Source: Hymenobacter oligotrophus (GTDB lineage: Bacteria > Bacteroidota > Bacteroidia > Cytophagales > Hymenobacteraceae). Taken from it: DNA of 64,000 nt. The notes beneath the pieces were generated by a model. That model was not told where the DNA came from. It did no database searches and saw nothing but the letters and a program-made list of their open reading frames with translations. The first letter of the stretch is position 1, and every line of letters begins with the position of its first letter. The stretch spans positions 2,914,001-2,978,000 of the forward strand of contig NZ_CP032317.1 of assembly GCF_003574965.1 (NCBI RefSeq), in the 5' to 3' direction. Of the stretch, positions 34,883-49,118 are shown piece by piece. The position numbers were made by a program, and so were the translations under genes.

Positions 34883-37630
34883 ATGCGCGTTCGTTTTCGT
34901 CTTCCCTACTTTACGCAATGGGGGCAACGTATTGAAGTGCGCGGCACCGGGCCTGCGCTGGGCGACTGGCGCCCCGAACAAGCCCTGCGCCTCGATTACG
35001 ACCCGGCTACCGGTTATTGGGAAAAAGAACTCGAAGTGCCCGCCGGCACTACCGAGCTTCGCTATAAGTACCTGCTCATCGACGAGCCCAACCACGCCAC
35101 CCATTGGGAGTGGGGCCCCGACCGCGAAGTGGCCCTCGGCCACGAGCCCTACGCCCGCGTGGTGCTCGATGAATTTTGGCGGGCCCCGCTGCTGGCCGAA
35201 AACGAACTGCTTACAAACGCCTTCACGCAGGCTATTTTCCGGCGGCCGGCGCAGTCGCCGTGCGCGCCAAGCAAGCCCAAAGCCCGCGTAGCCGATTCGG
35301 CTGTGCGCTTTACTTTGGCTGCCCCACGCGTATCGCCCGAGCACTGCCTGTGCATCCTAGGTTCCGACGAAGCCCTAGGTGCCTGGGATGCCCGTAAGGC
35401 CGTGGTACTCTCCGATGCCGGCTACCCCCATTGGTCGGCCGATGTAGCCCTGGAAGCTCCCGATAAGCCCGTGCTGTATAAGTACGCCATCTGGAACCCG
35501 GCCACCAAAGAAGTAGTAACCCTCGAAGCCGGGCCCGACCGCGTGCTGCCGCCCGTGCACGGCCGCGACGTACTGCGCCGCCGCCACGACGAGCAATTCC
35601 GCTACCCGCAAGGGCCATGGCGCGGAGCGGGCGTAGCGTTGCCCGTGTTTTCGTTGCGCAGCAAGCAAGGCCTGGGCGTAGGCGAATTTTCAGATCTGAA
35701 GCTGCTGGTGGATTGGGCCCACGAAACCGGCCTGAAGCTGGTACAGGTGCTGCCCATCAACGACACCACTGCCACACACACCTGGGTCGACTCGTACCCG
35801 TACGCGGCCATTTCGGTGTTTGCCCTGCACCCGCAGTACCTGCGCCTCGATGAAATTGCCGAGCTGCAGGACGCCACCCAACGCGACGAGTTCAACCGCT
35901 TGCGCGAGGAGCTGAACCAGCGCGAGTTCGTCGATTACGAACCCGTAACGCAGGCCAAATGGCGCTTCGTGAAACTGCTGTATCAGCAGGAGAAAGCAGC
36001 GTTTCTGGCCGATGCCGAGTTCCAGCAGTTCTTTGCTGAGCAAAAAGCTTGGTTGGCGCCGTACGCGGTGTTTTCGGGTTTGCGCGACCGGTTTAACACC
36101 GTCGATTTCCGTCAGTGGCCAGCCGAATTTCAGCAGCCTGGTAACCTGCCCGAGCAGTTGTTGCAGCCAACCCACCCCGAGTTCGACGAGTTCGGCCTGC
36201 ACCTGTTCACGCAATTTCACCTCGACAAGCAACTGCGCGCCGCTGTCGACTACGCCCGCTCCAAGGGCGTGGCCCTCAAGGGCGACTTACCCATCGGCAT
36301 TTACCGCCATTCCGTGGAGGCTTGGACGCAGCCCGAGTTGTACCACCTCGATCAGCAAGCCGGCGCCCCGCCCGACGATTTTTCGGTTACGGGCCAGAAC
36401 TGGCGCTTCCCGACTTACAACTGGGCCAAAATGGCCGAGGATGGCTACCAGTGGTGGCAGCAGCGCATGAGCCACTTGGCGCGCTATTTCGATGCCCTGC
36501 GCATCGACCACATCTTGGGCTTTTTCCGCATATGGGAAATTCCGAACCACGCCGTCGAGGGTCTCCTAGGTCATTTCTCGCCCGCGTTGCCGTTGCACCG
36601 CAACGAGATTCGTGACCGGCTGGGTTGGTGGGATGATGCCCGCCTGACGCAGCCGTACATCCGCTGGCATATTTTGGAAGAGCTGTTCGGCCCGGCGGCC
36701 GACGCCGTGCGCGCGGAGTTCTTGGAGGACGCTGGCCACGGCGCCTACCGCCTCCGAAACGAGGTGAACACCCAACGCAAAGTGGAGGCCGTGTTCGAAC
36801 CGAAACTGGCCACGGCCCCGGCCGACCAGCGCGAACACCTGCTGGCGTTGCGTAGCGGCCTATACCGCTTGCTCACCGAGGTACTGTTCGTGGAAGCCGA
36901 CGGCACCCACGGCGAGTTCTGGCACCCGCGCATCACCGTCGACAAGTCGCGCACCTTCCGCGACCTCGACGACGCCACGCGCCACCGCATGCACGCGCTG
37001 TACGTCGATTTCTTCTACCGTCGCCACGAGAATTTCTGGCGCGAGCAAGGCCTCGTGAAGCTGCCGCCGGTGCGCTACGCTACCAACATGCTCATTTGCG
37101 GCGAAGACCTAGGGATGGTACCCGCTTCGGTGCCCGGCGTAATGCGCCAACTGGGCATGCTGGGCCTGAACATCCAGCGCATGCCGGCTGCAACGGGTAT
37201 CGAGTTTTCGCACCCCAACGACGCCGCCTACCTATCGGTGGTGTCGCCCTCTTGCCACGACATGAGCACCGTTCGGGGCTGGTGGGAAGAGGACGCGGAG
37301 CGCACCCAGCGTTTCTTCGAGCACATCCTAGGTCATTGGGGTCAGCAGGCACCGTTTTACTGCGAGCCGTGGGTGGCCCGCGAAATGGCCGTGCAGCACT
37401 TGCACTCGCCGGCCATGTGGGCCATCTTGCCGCTGCAGGATTTTGTGGCCCTCGATCCGCACCTGCGCCGCCCCAACCCGCTCGACGAGCAAATCAACGT
37501 GCCCGCCAACCCCGAGCACTTCTGGAAATACCGCTTCCACCTGCCGCTGGAAGAGCTGGCGCAGGCTACGGCATTCAACCGGCAAGTGCACGAGCTGGTA
37601 ACCCAAAGCGGACGCGATACACCGTATTAG
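34883..37630 (+). CDS. malQ: 4-alpha-glucanotransferase with two CBM20 domains (DPE2-like)
   Basis: The 915-residue protein begins with two starch-binding CBM20 domains (about 1-105 and 135-245; each has the GSDEALGAWD or GTGPALGDWR turn). A GH77 catalytic domain follows (about 250-900). The nucleophile is Asp542 in RIDHILGFFR, and the acid/base is Glu741 in ICGEDLG. GH77 with tandem CBM20 is the layout of plant DPE2, which transfers glucose from maltose to glycan. It has no signal peptide and acts in the cytoplasm on maltose or glycogen-derived glucans. A 29-base perfect hairpin closes the gene. Confidence 0.94.
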   Translation: MRVRFRLPYFTQWGQRIEVRGTGPALGDWRPEQALRLDYDPATGYWEKELEVPAGTTELRYKYLLIDEPNHATHWEWGPDREVALGHEPYARVVLDEFWRAPLLAENELLTNAFTQAIFRRPAQSPCAPSKPKARVADSAVRFTLAAPRVSPEHCLCILGSDEALGAWDARKAVVLSDAGYPHWSADVALEAPDKPVLYKYAIWNPATKEVVTLEAGPDRVLPPVHGRDVLRRRHDEQFRYPQGPWRGAGVALPVFSLRSKQGLGVGEFSDLKLLVDWAHETGLKLVQVLPINDTTATHTWVDSYPYAAISVFALHPQYLRLDEIAELQDATQRDEFNRLREELNQREFVDYEPVTQAKWRFVKLLYQQEKAAFLADAEFQQFFAEQKAWLAPYAVFSGLRDRFNTVDFRQWPAEFQQPGNLPEQLLQPTHPEFDEFGLHLFTQFHLDKQLRAAVDYARSKGVALKGDLPIGIYRHSVEAWTQPELYHLDQQAGAPPDDFSVTGQNWRFPTYNWAKMAEDGYQWWQQRMSHLARYFDALRIDHILGFFRIWEIPNHAVEGLLGHFSPALPLHRNEIRDRLGWWDDARLTQPYIRWHILEELFGPAADAVRAEFLEDAGHGAYRLRNEVNTQRKVEAVFEPKLATAPADQREHLLALRSGLYRLLTEVLFVEADGTHGEFWHPRITVDKSRTFRDLDDATRHRMHALYVDFFYRRHENFWREQGLVKLPPVRYATNMLICGEDLGMVPASVPGVMRQLGMLGLNIQRMPAATGIEFSHPNDAAYLSVVSPSCHDMSTVRGWWEEDAERTQRFFEHILGHWGQQAPFYCEPWVAREMAVQHLHSPAMWAILPLQDFVALDPHLRRPNPLDEQINVPANPEHFWKYRFHLPLEELAQATAFNRQVHELVTQSGRDTPY

Positions 37631-37640
37631 GTCAGAAGTC

Positions 37641-37707
37641 AGCAACGCACTAAAACAACAAAAGGCATCCCAAGCTGAGATGCCTTTTGTTGTTTTAGTG
37701 CGTTGCT
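37641..37707. terminator. Very long bidirectional hairpin terminator
   Basis: Two perfectly complementary 29-base arms (37641-37669 and 37679-37707) surround a 9-base loop. The arms include AAAACAACAAAAGG and its complement. It follows the GH77 stop by 10 bases. Confidence 0.92.
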
Positions 37708-37758
37708 GTTTTTCGATAAGAACACAGTTTACGTAACCCGTTCCTACACATTGTAAGT

Positions 37759-38751
37759 ATGTCGATGCTGAGTCTTGCAACAACCGCTATGCCTACATCA
37801 GCCCGCCGTCCTTTCCGACGCCCTCAGCATATTCCTCCTACCGACTACGACGTTGTGGTAGTTGGTGCGGGTTGCGCTGGTCTAAGCGCAGCACTGGTGC
37901 TCGGTCGCTGCAGGCGCCGGGTGCTACTGTGCGATGGAGGCAAAACAAGAAACGCCCCATCGCCCGCCGTGCACAATTTCCTTTCGAGAGATGGCATCAA
38001 GCCGCAAGAACTTCTTCGGCACGGGCACGAGCAACTAGCGGCCTACCCAACCGTTGAGCAGCGTGAGAACTGCGTACTGCAGGCCGAACGCGACGAAGCA
38101 ACTGGTACCTTCCGGCTTACGCTTGATACTGGCCGTTGTGTTACATCACGCAAAATTATACTCGCAACCGGCGTATTAGATGTTCTACCTCCAATAGACG
38201 GTATGCGTGAATTGTGGGGCGTGGGCGTATTACACTGCCCATATTGCCATGGCTACGAGGTTTCGGACCGACCTTTAGCTATTTACGGCCGCGGCAAGTC
38301 TGTGGCAGGTTTTGCCTTATTGGTAAGTCGCTGGTCGAAGGACGTAGTTGTATGTACTGATGGTACCGCGGGGCTTGCGGAGCATTCACGTCTGCGCTTG
38401 AAGCGTCACGGTATCCCAGTATTTGAGCAACCAATCAAACGCTTGGTAGGCCTCGAAAACAGGGAATTACACCAAATAGAATTTGCAGATGGCGCCGTTA
38501 TAGAAAGAGCAGCTCTTTTTCTACACCCAAACCAACAGCAACGCACTGATTTGGCAACTCAGCTTGGGTGTTACCGGCTAGCTCGCAGCGGCGGTATCCG
38601 CGTCGACAAACGCATACAAACATCAGTACCCGGTGTATATGCTGCAGGAGACACCACTCCCGCCGCGCAGCAAGCCGTTGTAGCGGCCGCAGAAGGAGTG
38701 CAAGCCGGCATTAGCTGCAACGAGCAACTGACCCGCGAGGAATGCTCATAG
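37759..38751 (+). CDS. Thioredoxin-reductase-like NAD(P)/FAD oxidoreductase
   Basis: The 330-residue protein has an FAD-binding start (DVVVVGAGCAGLSAA, residues 31-45), a CPYC redox pair in VLHCPYCHGYEV, and a C-terminal GVYAAGDTT for FAD. It matches the low-molecular-weight thioredoxin reductase family, but the second nucleotide domain (AIYGRGKSVAGFA) is a weak NADPH motif, so it may be a ferredoxin-linked or other flavin disulfide reductase. The GC content is visibly lower than in neighbours (many TTA, ATA and AGA codons), and no CCTAGG occurs in the gene. This suggests recent transfer. An ATG at 37789 is an alternative start. Confidence 0.87.
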   Translation: MSMLSLATTAMPTSARRPFRRPQHIPPTDYDVVVVGAGCAGLSAALVLGRCRRRVLLCDGGKTRNAPSPAVHNFLSRDGIKPQELLRHGHEQLAAYPTVEQRENCVLQAERDEATGTFRLTLDTGRCVTSRKIILATGVLDVLPPIDGMRELWGVGVLHCPYCHGYEVSDRPLAIYGRGKSVAGFALLVSRWSKDVVVCTDGTAGLAEHSRLRLKRHGIPVFEQPIKRLVGLENRELHQIEFADGAVIERAALFLHPNQQQRTDLATQLGCYRLARSGGIRVDKRIQTSVPGVYAAGDTTPAAQQAVVAAAEGVQAGISCNEQLTREECS

Positions 38752-39131
38752 CCAAACCGTGGCCCCCCGAACCTAGGCGCAGCGCAGTATTCTGTAGTGC
38801 TATTAGTAAGTTGAAAGAACAGTCTGCGTATAGGGTCAATTTTCTTACAAAGGGCCAAACGAATATTATCCTAGTGTATGCATTCTCGCCTCTATGCCGA
38901 TTAATACCGACAGGTCATTACTGATCGAGTACAACTCACTTGCTAAATGTCTCTGCGGTAAGAGACCCAATCCGCACCGCAGTGCTTTGGGCACATCTAC
39001 GTTGAATCAGGCCACGTAATACATTGCCCCGGCGGTTCCATTTAAATAACTCCGGACACCCAGACCATCAGCCCTTGTTCGGGCCCGTGCGGAGCAGGAT
39101 CCGCGAAGTTGGCGTTGGGCGCCGCGGGCGT
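38752..39131. other. Gene-free stretch before the rRNA operon terminator
   Basis: This is low-complexity-free intergenic DNA with a GC dip around 38820-38950. It has one CCTAGG near 38771. No gene, tRNA or clear hairpin was found. Confidence 0.6.
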
Positions 39132-39170
39132 AAAACGCAAAAGCCCCCCCGCGGCGGACCGCGGGGGGGC
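39132..39170 (-). terminator. rRNA operon terminator
   Basis: Read on the minus strand, GCCCCCCCGCGG pairs with CCGCGGGGGGGC and is followed by TTTTGCGTTTTA. It lies just past the 5S gene. Confidence 0.88.
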
Positions 39171-39181
39171 GTGGGGACAAG

Positions 39182-39295
39182 GGTTGGCGGCGACCGACTC
39201 TCCCGCCGGCGAAGGCAGTACCATGGGCGCTCCGGGGCTTAACGGCTCTGTTCGGAATGGGAAGAGGTGAACACCCGGGCTAAAGCCACCATTGT
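39182..39295 (-). rRNA. 5S ribosomal RNA
   Basis: The minus strand reads TGGTGGCTTTAGCCCGGG, then TTCACCTCTTCCCATTCCGA, then AACAGAG, with a closing stem of TGGTGGC and GCCGCCA. Ends are approximate (within a few bases). Confidence 0.92.
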
Positions 39296-39394
39296 CGTGC
39301 GCGGACACCTGCTTGCGCGCGGGCAAGCGGGGCCGTGAAGCGTTGACGCACGGCCAGCAAACGCAGGGGAAGAAGAAAAATGCAAGAGCGGGTA

Positions 39395-44028
<4,634 letters not shown>

Positions 44029-44264
44029 AATGTTGTCGCTCCGGCCGAAGCCGAAGCCGTGTCGAGTGCTGATCCGACCCGTGTGTCGAGCCGTGTCTTC
44101 CGGCTACGCTTGCTCGCGCCCTGCCCGAAAGCAGGGCGGTCTTACCTTTTTGTCTTTCCAGTCTTTCAAAGAACGAACTGCGGTTCCAGTTGAACCCGCG
44201 TCGCGGCTGCGCTAAGCAACCCGTCTGTTCTGCGTGGGCCGAGCGGCGTTTCCGTTCGGGGTGG

Positions 44265-44294
44265 CAAAGGTACCACGCTTTTTTTGTTTTGCAA
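44265..44294 (-). promoter_or_regulatory. rRNA promoter, proximal
   Basis: On the minus strand, TTG (44292-44294, in GCTTGC) and TACCTTTG (44265-44272) are spaced by 19 bases, matching -33/-7 of Bacteroidota housekeeping promoters. An A-rich tract lies upstream. Confidence 0.8.
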
Positions 44295-44367
44295 GCCGGG
44301 CGAAGAAAATGTTTGCAACTTTTTTCTTCGGCTTGCGTTGCCGGCCGCCTCCGGTCGAAGCGGGCTG

Positions 44368-44397
44368 CAAAGGTACGCGGCGCGGCGCCACTTGCAA
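44368..44397 (-). promoter_or_regulatory. rRNA promoter, middle
   Basis: The pattern is identical: GCTTGC with TTG at 44395-44397, 19 bases, then TACCTTTG at 44368-44375. An AAAAAAAG tract lies upstream on the minus strand. Confidence 0.8.
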
Positions 44398-44485
44398 GCG
44401 TTTAAGCCAACTTTTTTTCGGCACCCGGAGCCGCCCAAGCACCCCATCCGCCGCCGCCGGCCCCCCTTCCGGCTGAAGGGGACGA

Positions 44486-44516
44486 CAAAAGTAGCAGGCC
44501 GTATTGGTTTGCGCAA
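44486..44516 (-). promoter_or_regulatory. rRNA promoter, distal
   Basis: GCTTGC with TTG at 44514-44516, 20 bases, then TACTTTTG at 44486-44493. Confidence 0.75.
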
Positions 44517-44831
44517 GCAGCCCGGCAAGATTTTTGTTGCCGGCGCGGTCCTAGAGTTACATCACCAGCCGACGGACAACTTAAGTACTAAGAAGTTGTG
44601 CCAAGTTCTGAGCCTTGAAAAAATTTGGCAAGTACCTAACTAAGTATCTCTGCAATTAGCTCGACCAGCACGGATTACCAGCGCTTGAGGAATACATTAC
44701 GATGGAGTCTAAAGTTCAAAACCCAACACATTTCATACAACGCATTAACAATCAACCACAAATACAATGTGTTTATCCTATAAACTTAGTTTTATAATGT
44801 GTTGTACTGCTCCATATGTATGAGCTACCTT
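44517..44831. other. AT-rich gene-free stretch between rRNA promoters and GH13 gene
   Basis: The 44630-44830 portion is well below the local GC level, with runs of A and T. Nine-base inverted arms CAACACATT (44724-44732) and AATGTGTTG (44796-44804) enclose it in part. No gene was found. Confidence 0.6.
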
Positions 44832-46673
44832 CTACTTCTTAAGGATAATACCGGTGAGGGGGGGCAGGGTAATTTGATCTGAATTGATGACTGTTCCTTC
44901 CAAAAGGTTGGTCCAACGTGCTTTATGAGGAAGCTTGAACGCTCGGCTGATACTCTCTAAGTTGAAAAGCACCACGATTTGCTCTTGCTGATTGAAGCGG
45001 CGGTAAGCAAGCTGCTTACCGGTAGCAGTCAGAAATTCGATATCGCCGGTGCGTAAGACGGGGTTAGCCTGGCGTATGCGTGCGAGTTTTTGGTAGAAAG
45101 CGTGATGTTGGGCATTGTAGCCGACGGGGTCGTAGGCTTTAGCGCCCGGCTGGTAATTATTGCGGGCCTCGGGTTCGAACTTGAACTCGGGCCACATTAG
45201 TGGCTTGCGACAATCCGGGTCGTCGGCACCCCACATGCCGAGCTCGTCGCCGTTCCAGATGTGCGGCGCACCAATGTTGGTAAACTGGTGCATGAGGTAG
45301 AGGCGTACGCGCTGGTACGTATCGGCGTCGGGTTTGCCGGTCTTGTAGTTGGCGTTGTCGCGCGGGGTAGCCTGGTACTTGTATTTGCCGGGGTTGTAGA
45401 AGTCGGTGAGTAGGCGCGGAGTGTCGTGGGTGGCCGATACGTTCATCATGGCGTAGCGGTAGGGTTTGGCCAAGCGGTTCCATTCGGCTTGCAACTCGGC
45501 TACGAACTGCTTCGCGTCGATGGCTTCGGCGACGTTGGCGAAGAAGTTGCGCGCCGGGCGGTAAACCTGATAGAACATTACGGCGTCGAAAATGTCGCCG
45601 CTGACGTAGGGCACGGGGTTCATCAGTTTGTCGGGCCACTCCTCCCACCAGATTTCGCCTACGAGGTACGCGTCGGGCTTTATGTTTTTGACATAGGTGC
45701 GGTAGTCGCGCCAGAAGCCCATCGGAACCTGGTCGGCTACGTCGAGGCGGTAACCGTCGATGCCTCTGCTCGGGTCGCCGTCGGGCGCGAGCCAGCGTTT
45801 GGAAACGGCGTAGATGTGCTGCTTAGCGCCTTCGCTTAGGTTGCCTTCGTAAGGCCGTCCCCACTTGCGCTCGGTGGTGAGGTTGGCTTTGCGAATTTCG
45901 GGCAGGCTGGCGAGGTTGGCCCAGCCTTGATAGGCAAACTCGTTGACGGGCGTTGCTGGGTTGTCGAAAGCGGTTATTTGGTACCAATCGGAAAAAGGCG
46001 ACGCTTTTTGCTTCTGGAGTACGTCCTGCCAAGCCCAAAAGCCAACGCCGGTGTGGTTCCAAGAATAATCGAGTACTACCCGCATGTTGCGGCGGTGCGC
46101 CTCGGCTACCAGCTTCAGAAAAAGCTTGTCGGCCGAGGTCCACTGCCAAGTGCTAGGGTCGGCGGGGTTTTCGCTGGCGATAATGCGCCGGTCGCCGGCG
46201 GGGTCGGGCCCGAAGGTTACATCTATATGATGGTAGTTGCGGGCGTCGTACTTGTGCAGCGAAGGCGCGTCGTTAAGGGGATTGAAATACAAGGCCGACA
46301 CGCCTAGGTCGCGTAGGTAGTCGAGCTTGTTGAGCACGCCCTGCAAGTCGCCGCCGTAACGGCGCAAGCCCAGTTCATCGCCCCACGAGAGATTAGCTTG
46401 CTTGGCCCAGGGCTCGGGCTCGTACCAATTGCGGCCCCACGGCGTGGTGCGCCAGCCCGGCGGCGCCACAAATGCCGGTTGCATGGTTTCGGGCGTGGGG
46501 TCGTTTTTGGGGTCGCCGTTGCTGAAGCGCTCCACAAAAATTTGGTACCACACTACCTCCTTGGCCCAAGCCGGGGGCTGGCTGCGCGAAGCAGACGCCC
46601 CCTGACCTAGGGCAAATTGGGAACAAGCAAGCGCAGCACCTAGGAGCAACGAGTTCAACCGGAAGCAAGCCAT
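44832..46673 (-). CDS. Secreted GH13 alpha-amylase family enzyme (cyclomaltodextrinase/neopullulanase-like)
   Basis: The 613-residue protein has a signal peptide (about 1-23). The GH13 barrel has the four conserved regions: DYSWNH (202-207), GYRLDVAD with nucleophile Asp311, GEIWW with acid/base Glu340, and SATHDTPR with Asp417. A C-terminal beta domain ends the protein. It hydrolyses alpha-1,4 (and possibly alpha-1,6) glucan links outside the cytoplasm. It lacks a SusD/SusC context here. It stands alone upstream of the rRNA promoters, convergent with nothing. Confidence 0.92.
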   Translation of the reverse strand: MACFRLNSLLLGAALACSQFALGQGASASRSQPPAWAKEVVWYQIFVERFSNGDPKNDPTPETMQPAFVAPPGWRTTPWGRNWYEPEPWAKQANLSWGDELGLRRYGGDLQGVLNKLDYLRDLGVSALYFNPLNDAPSLHKYDARNYHHIDVTFGPDPAGDRRIIASENPADPSTWQWTSADKLFLKLVAEAHRRNMRVVLDYSWNHTGVGFWAWQDVLQKQKASPFSDWYQITAFDNPATPVNEFAYQGWANLASLPEIRKANLTTERKWGRPYEGNLSEGAKQHIYAVSKRWLAPDGDPSRGIDGYRLDVADQVPMGFWRDYRTYVKNIKPDAYLVGEIWWEEWPDKLMNPVPYVSGDIFDAVMFYQVYRPARNFFANVAEAIDAKQFVAELQAEWNRLAKPYRYAMMNVSATHDTPRLLTDFYNPGKYKYQATPRDNANYKTGKPDADTYQRVRLYLMHQFTNIGAPHIWNGDELGMWGADDPDCRKPLMWPEFKFEPEARNNYQPGAKAYDPVGYNAQHHAFYQKLARIRQANPVLRTGDIEFLTATGKQLAYRRFNQQEQIVVLFNLESISRAFKLPHKARWTNLLEGTVINSDQITLPPLTGIILKK

Positions 46674-46754
46674 AACCAGCAGCGAAAAAGTATCGGAGGC
46701 TGCTAGTATAAATGATTTAGCAGCAACAGCCCCTGCCAGCGCCTGTACTACGGT

Positions 46755-46800
46755 AATTTAAACAACCGGGCAAGGAGCAGCGACGCCCCTTGCCCGGTTG
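46755..46800 (-). terminator. Terminator after galT
   Basis: A 13-base perfect stem (CAACCGGGCAAGG with its complement) surrounds a 12-base loop and is followed on the minus strand by TTTAAATT. It closes the galK-galT unit. Confidence 0.75.
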
Positions 46801-46853
46801 AGTTGCTACTATATAATATAATAGCGCACTGCCCGGCGCCCGGCGCCCGATGC

Positions 46854-47909
46854 TCAGGCCTGACCTAGGGTTTTGTAATGCACCTCGGGCAAGCTGCGCA
46901 GCTTAGCGGCGCTGAACTCGGGCGTGATGTCGCGTTGGGGGTTGCCCAACATTTCGTAGCCCACCATAAACTTGCGCACGGTAGCCGAGCGGAGCAGCGG
47001 CGGGTAAAAGTGCATGTGCAAATGCCACTCGGGGTGCTCCTGCCCATCGGTGGGGCGCTGGTGCAAGCCGGCCGAGTACGGAAACGAGATGTTAAACAGG
47101 TTGTCGTAACGGATGGTGAGGCGGCGGATGGCATCGGCCAACGCGTCGCGCTCCTCCGGGGTGAGCTGGGTGATGTCCTGCACCGGCCGCCGAGCTACCA
47201 GCAGCGTTTCGAACGGCCACACGGCCCAAAATGGTACCAGCACCATGAAGTGCTCGTTTTCGAGCACTACACGCTCCCGCTTTTGCAGTTCTATTCCTAG
47301 GTAATCGGCGAGCAAGGTGCGGCCGTGCTGCTGGTAATAAGCCAGCTGCTGCACGGTTTCCTTTGCGGGCTCGGAGGGCACGGTGCGTTGCGCCCAAATT
47401 TGCCCGTGCGGGTGCGGGTTCGAGCAGCCCATCATTTGGCCTTTGTTCTCGAAGATCTGCACGTAATTGATATCGGGCTGCGCACCTAGGGCTTTAAGCT
47501 CATCAACCCACAAATCCACTACCTGCCGAATGTCGGGCGTGCTCATTTCGGGCAGCGTGAGGTCGTGGCGAGGCGAAAAGCAGATGACGCGCCCCACACC
47601 CGACTCGGCCTCGGCCCGCAGCAAGCCGCCTTCGTCGATGGTTCCGGCGGGGGTGTCGGGCAACAAGGCCGCAAAGTCGTTGTCGAACACGAAGGTGCTG
47701 GCGTATGCCGGATTCACGGAGCCGTTGGCGCGGGTGTTGCCGGGGCACAGGTAGCAACCCGGGTCGTAGGCAGGGCGCTGGTCGGCATCGGGCGTTTCTT
47801 GCTGGCCCTGCCAGGGGCGCTTGGAGCGGTGCGGCGACACCAGCACCCACTCGCCGTTGAGCGCATTAAAGCGCCGGTGCGGGTGCTCGGTACTATCGAA
47901 GGCAGCCAT
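46854..47909 (-). CDS. galT: Galactose-1-phosphate uridylyltransferase
   Basis: The protein is 351 residues from the ATG at 47909. The active-site HPHGQ ([11 protein letters not shown]) has nucleophile His168, and zinc ligands include Cys52 and Cys55 (CYLCPGN). GalT exchanges UMP between UDP-glucose and galactose 1-phosphate in the Leloir pathway. It follows galK by 36 bases on the same strand, so the two are an operon. The epimerase galE is absent from the window. Confidence 0.95.
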   Translation of the reverse strand: MAAFDSTEHPHRRFNALNGEWVLVSPHRSKRPWQGQQETPDADQRPAYDPGCYLCPGNTRANGSVNPAYASTFVFDNDFAALLPDTPAGTIDEGGLLRAEAESGVGRVICFSPRHDLTLPEMSTPDIRQVVDLWVDELKALGAQPDINYVQIFENKGQMMGCSNPHPHGQIWAQRTVPSEPAKETVQQLAYYQQHGRTLLADYLGIELQKRERVVLENEHFMVLVPFWAVWPFETLLVARRPVQDITQLTPEERDALADAIRRLTIRYDNLFNISFPYSAGLHQRPTDGQEHPEWHLHMHFYPPLLRSATVRKFMVGYEMLGNPQRDITPEFSAAKLRSLPEVHYKTLGQA

Positions 47910-47945
47910 AGGCAAGCTATATAATAAGGTACGACGAAGAAAAAC

Positions 47946-49118
47946 CTAGGGCTGCGCTACCGCAGCCTCGAGCGCCTCTACCCCCCCTACAATGGTGGTT
48001 TGGTAGGTTTCGAGCGGCCGGCCGTAGCGCTGTTCGTAAGTGGCGCCCACCTCCCGGATGAAATTTTCGACTTGATCGGGCGCTACCAGATTGATGGTGC
48101 AGCCGCCAAAGCCACCGCCCATCATGCGCGCGCCGTACACGCCGGGCACTTGGCGAGCGGCCTCTACCAGCACATCCAGCTCTTCGCAGCTTACCTCGTA
48201 ATCGTCGCGCAGGCCGGCGTGCGAGGCATACATTTCCTGCCCGAAAGCCCCTAGGTCGTGGGCTGCCAAGTGGCGGCAGGCAGCCTCCACGCGCTGATTT
48301 TCTTGCACCACGTAGGCGCAGCGGCGGTACACCACGGGGCCCAGCTCGTCGCGGTGGGCGGCCAGGTGGTCGAGGGTGGCATCGCGTAGGCTTTGCACCT
48401 CGGGGTAGTATTGGCGCAGTACCGATACGCCCCGCTCGCACTCCTTCCGGCGGGTGTTGTACTCGGAGCTAGCCAAGCTGTGCTTTACGCCGGAGTTGCA
48501 GAGCACAATGCGGCAGGCCTGCGTATCGAAAGGAAAGTAAGCGTATTCGAGCGAGCGGCAATCGAGGCGCACCACGTGCTCCGGCTTGCCGAACAGGCTC
48601 GCGAACTGATCCATGAGCCCGCATTGCACCAAGGCGTACTCGTGCTCGGCTTTTTGGGCGATGTGCGCCAACTCCATCTTATCGATGTCGGCGCTTAGCA
48701 GCCGGTTGAGCGCAAACGCCAAGCCGCACTCCACCGCCGCCGACGACGACATACCCGCTCCGATAGGAATATCGCCGCCGAATACGCAATCGAAGCCGGT
48801 AAGCGTCAGCCCGCGCTTTTGCAACTGCGCCACCACGCCCAGCAGGTAGTTGGCCCAAGGGGTATCGGTGCGGTGTACTTGGTCGAGCGCGATGGTAAAG
48901 CAGTCGTTCAGATCGTGGGCTACCAACCGGATTTCGGCGGTGCTGCTCAGCCCCACGGCATAGTAAATGGCTTTGTCAACGGCGGCGGGCAGCACAAAGC
49001 CATTGTTGTAATCGGTGTGTTCGCCGATGAGGTTGACACGACCAGGGGCGCGCACCAGCAGCGGAGCAGCGTAGCCGAAGTGGCGTTGAAAGGCGGAAGC
49101 AACGGTTTGGGCAAGCAT
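47946..49118 (-). CDS. galK: Galactokinase
   Basis: The 390-residue protein has the galactokinase signature GRVNLIGEHTDYNNGFVLP (residues 26-44), the ATP-binding PIGAGMSSSAA (118-128) and a C-terminal GARMMGGGFGGC. It phosphorylates galactose in the cytoplasm. First gene of the galK-galT operon; divergent from the GH43 gene. Confidence 0.96.
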   Translation of the reverse strand: MLAQTVASAFQRHFGYAAPLLVRAPGRVNLIGEHTDYNNGFVLPAAVDKAIYYAVGLSSTAEIRLVAHDLNDCFTIALDQVHRTDTPWANYLLGVVAQLQKRGLTLTGFDCVFGGDIPIGAGMSSSAAVECGLAFALNRLLSADIDKMELAHIAQKAEHEYALVQCGLMDQFASLFGKPEHVVRLDCRSLEYAYFPFDTQACRIVLCNSGVKHSLASSEYNTRRKECERGVSVLRQYYPEVQSLRDATLDHLAAHRDELGPVVYRRCAYVVQENQRVEAACRHLAAHDLGAFGQEMYASHAGLRDDYEVSCEELDVLVEAARQVPGVYGARMMGGGFGGCTINLVAPDQVENFIREVGATYEQRYGRPLETYQTTIVGGVEALEAAVAQP

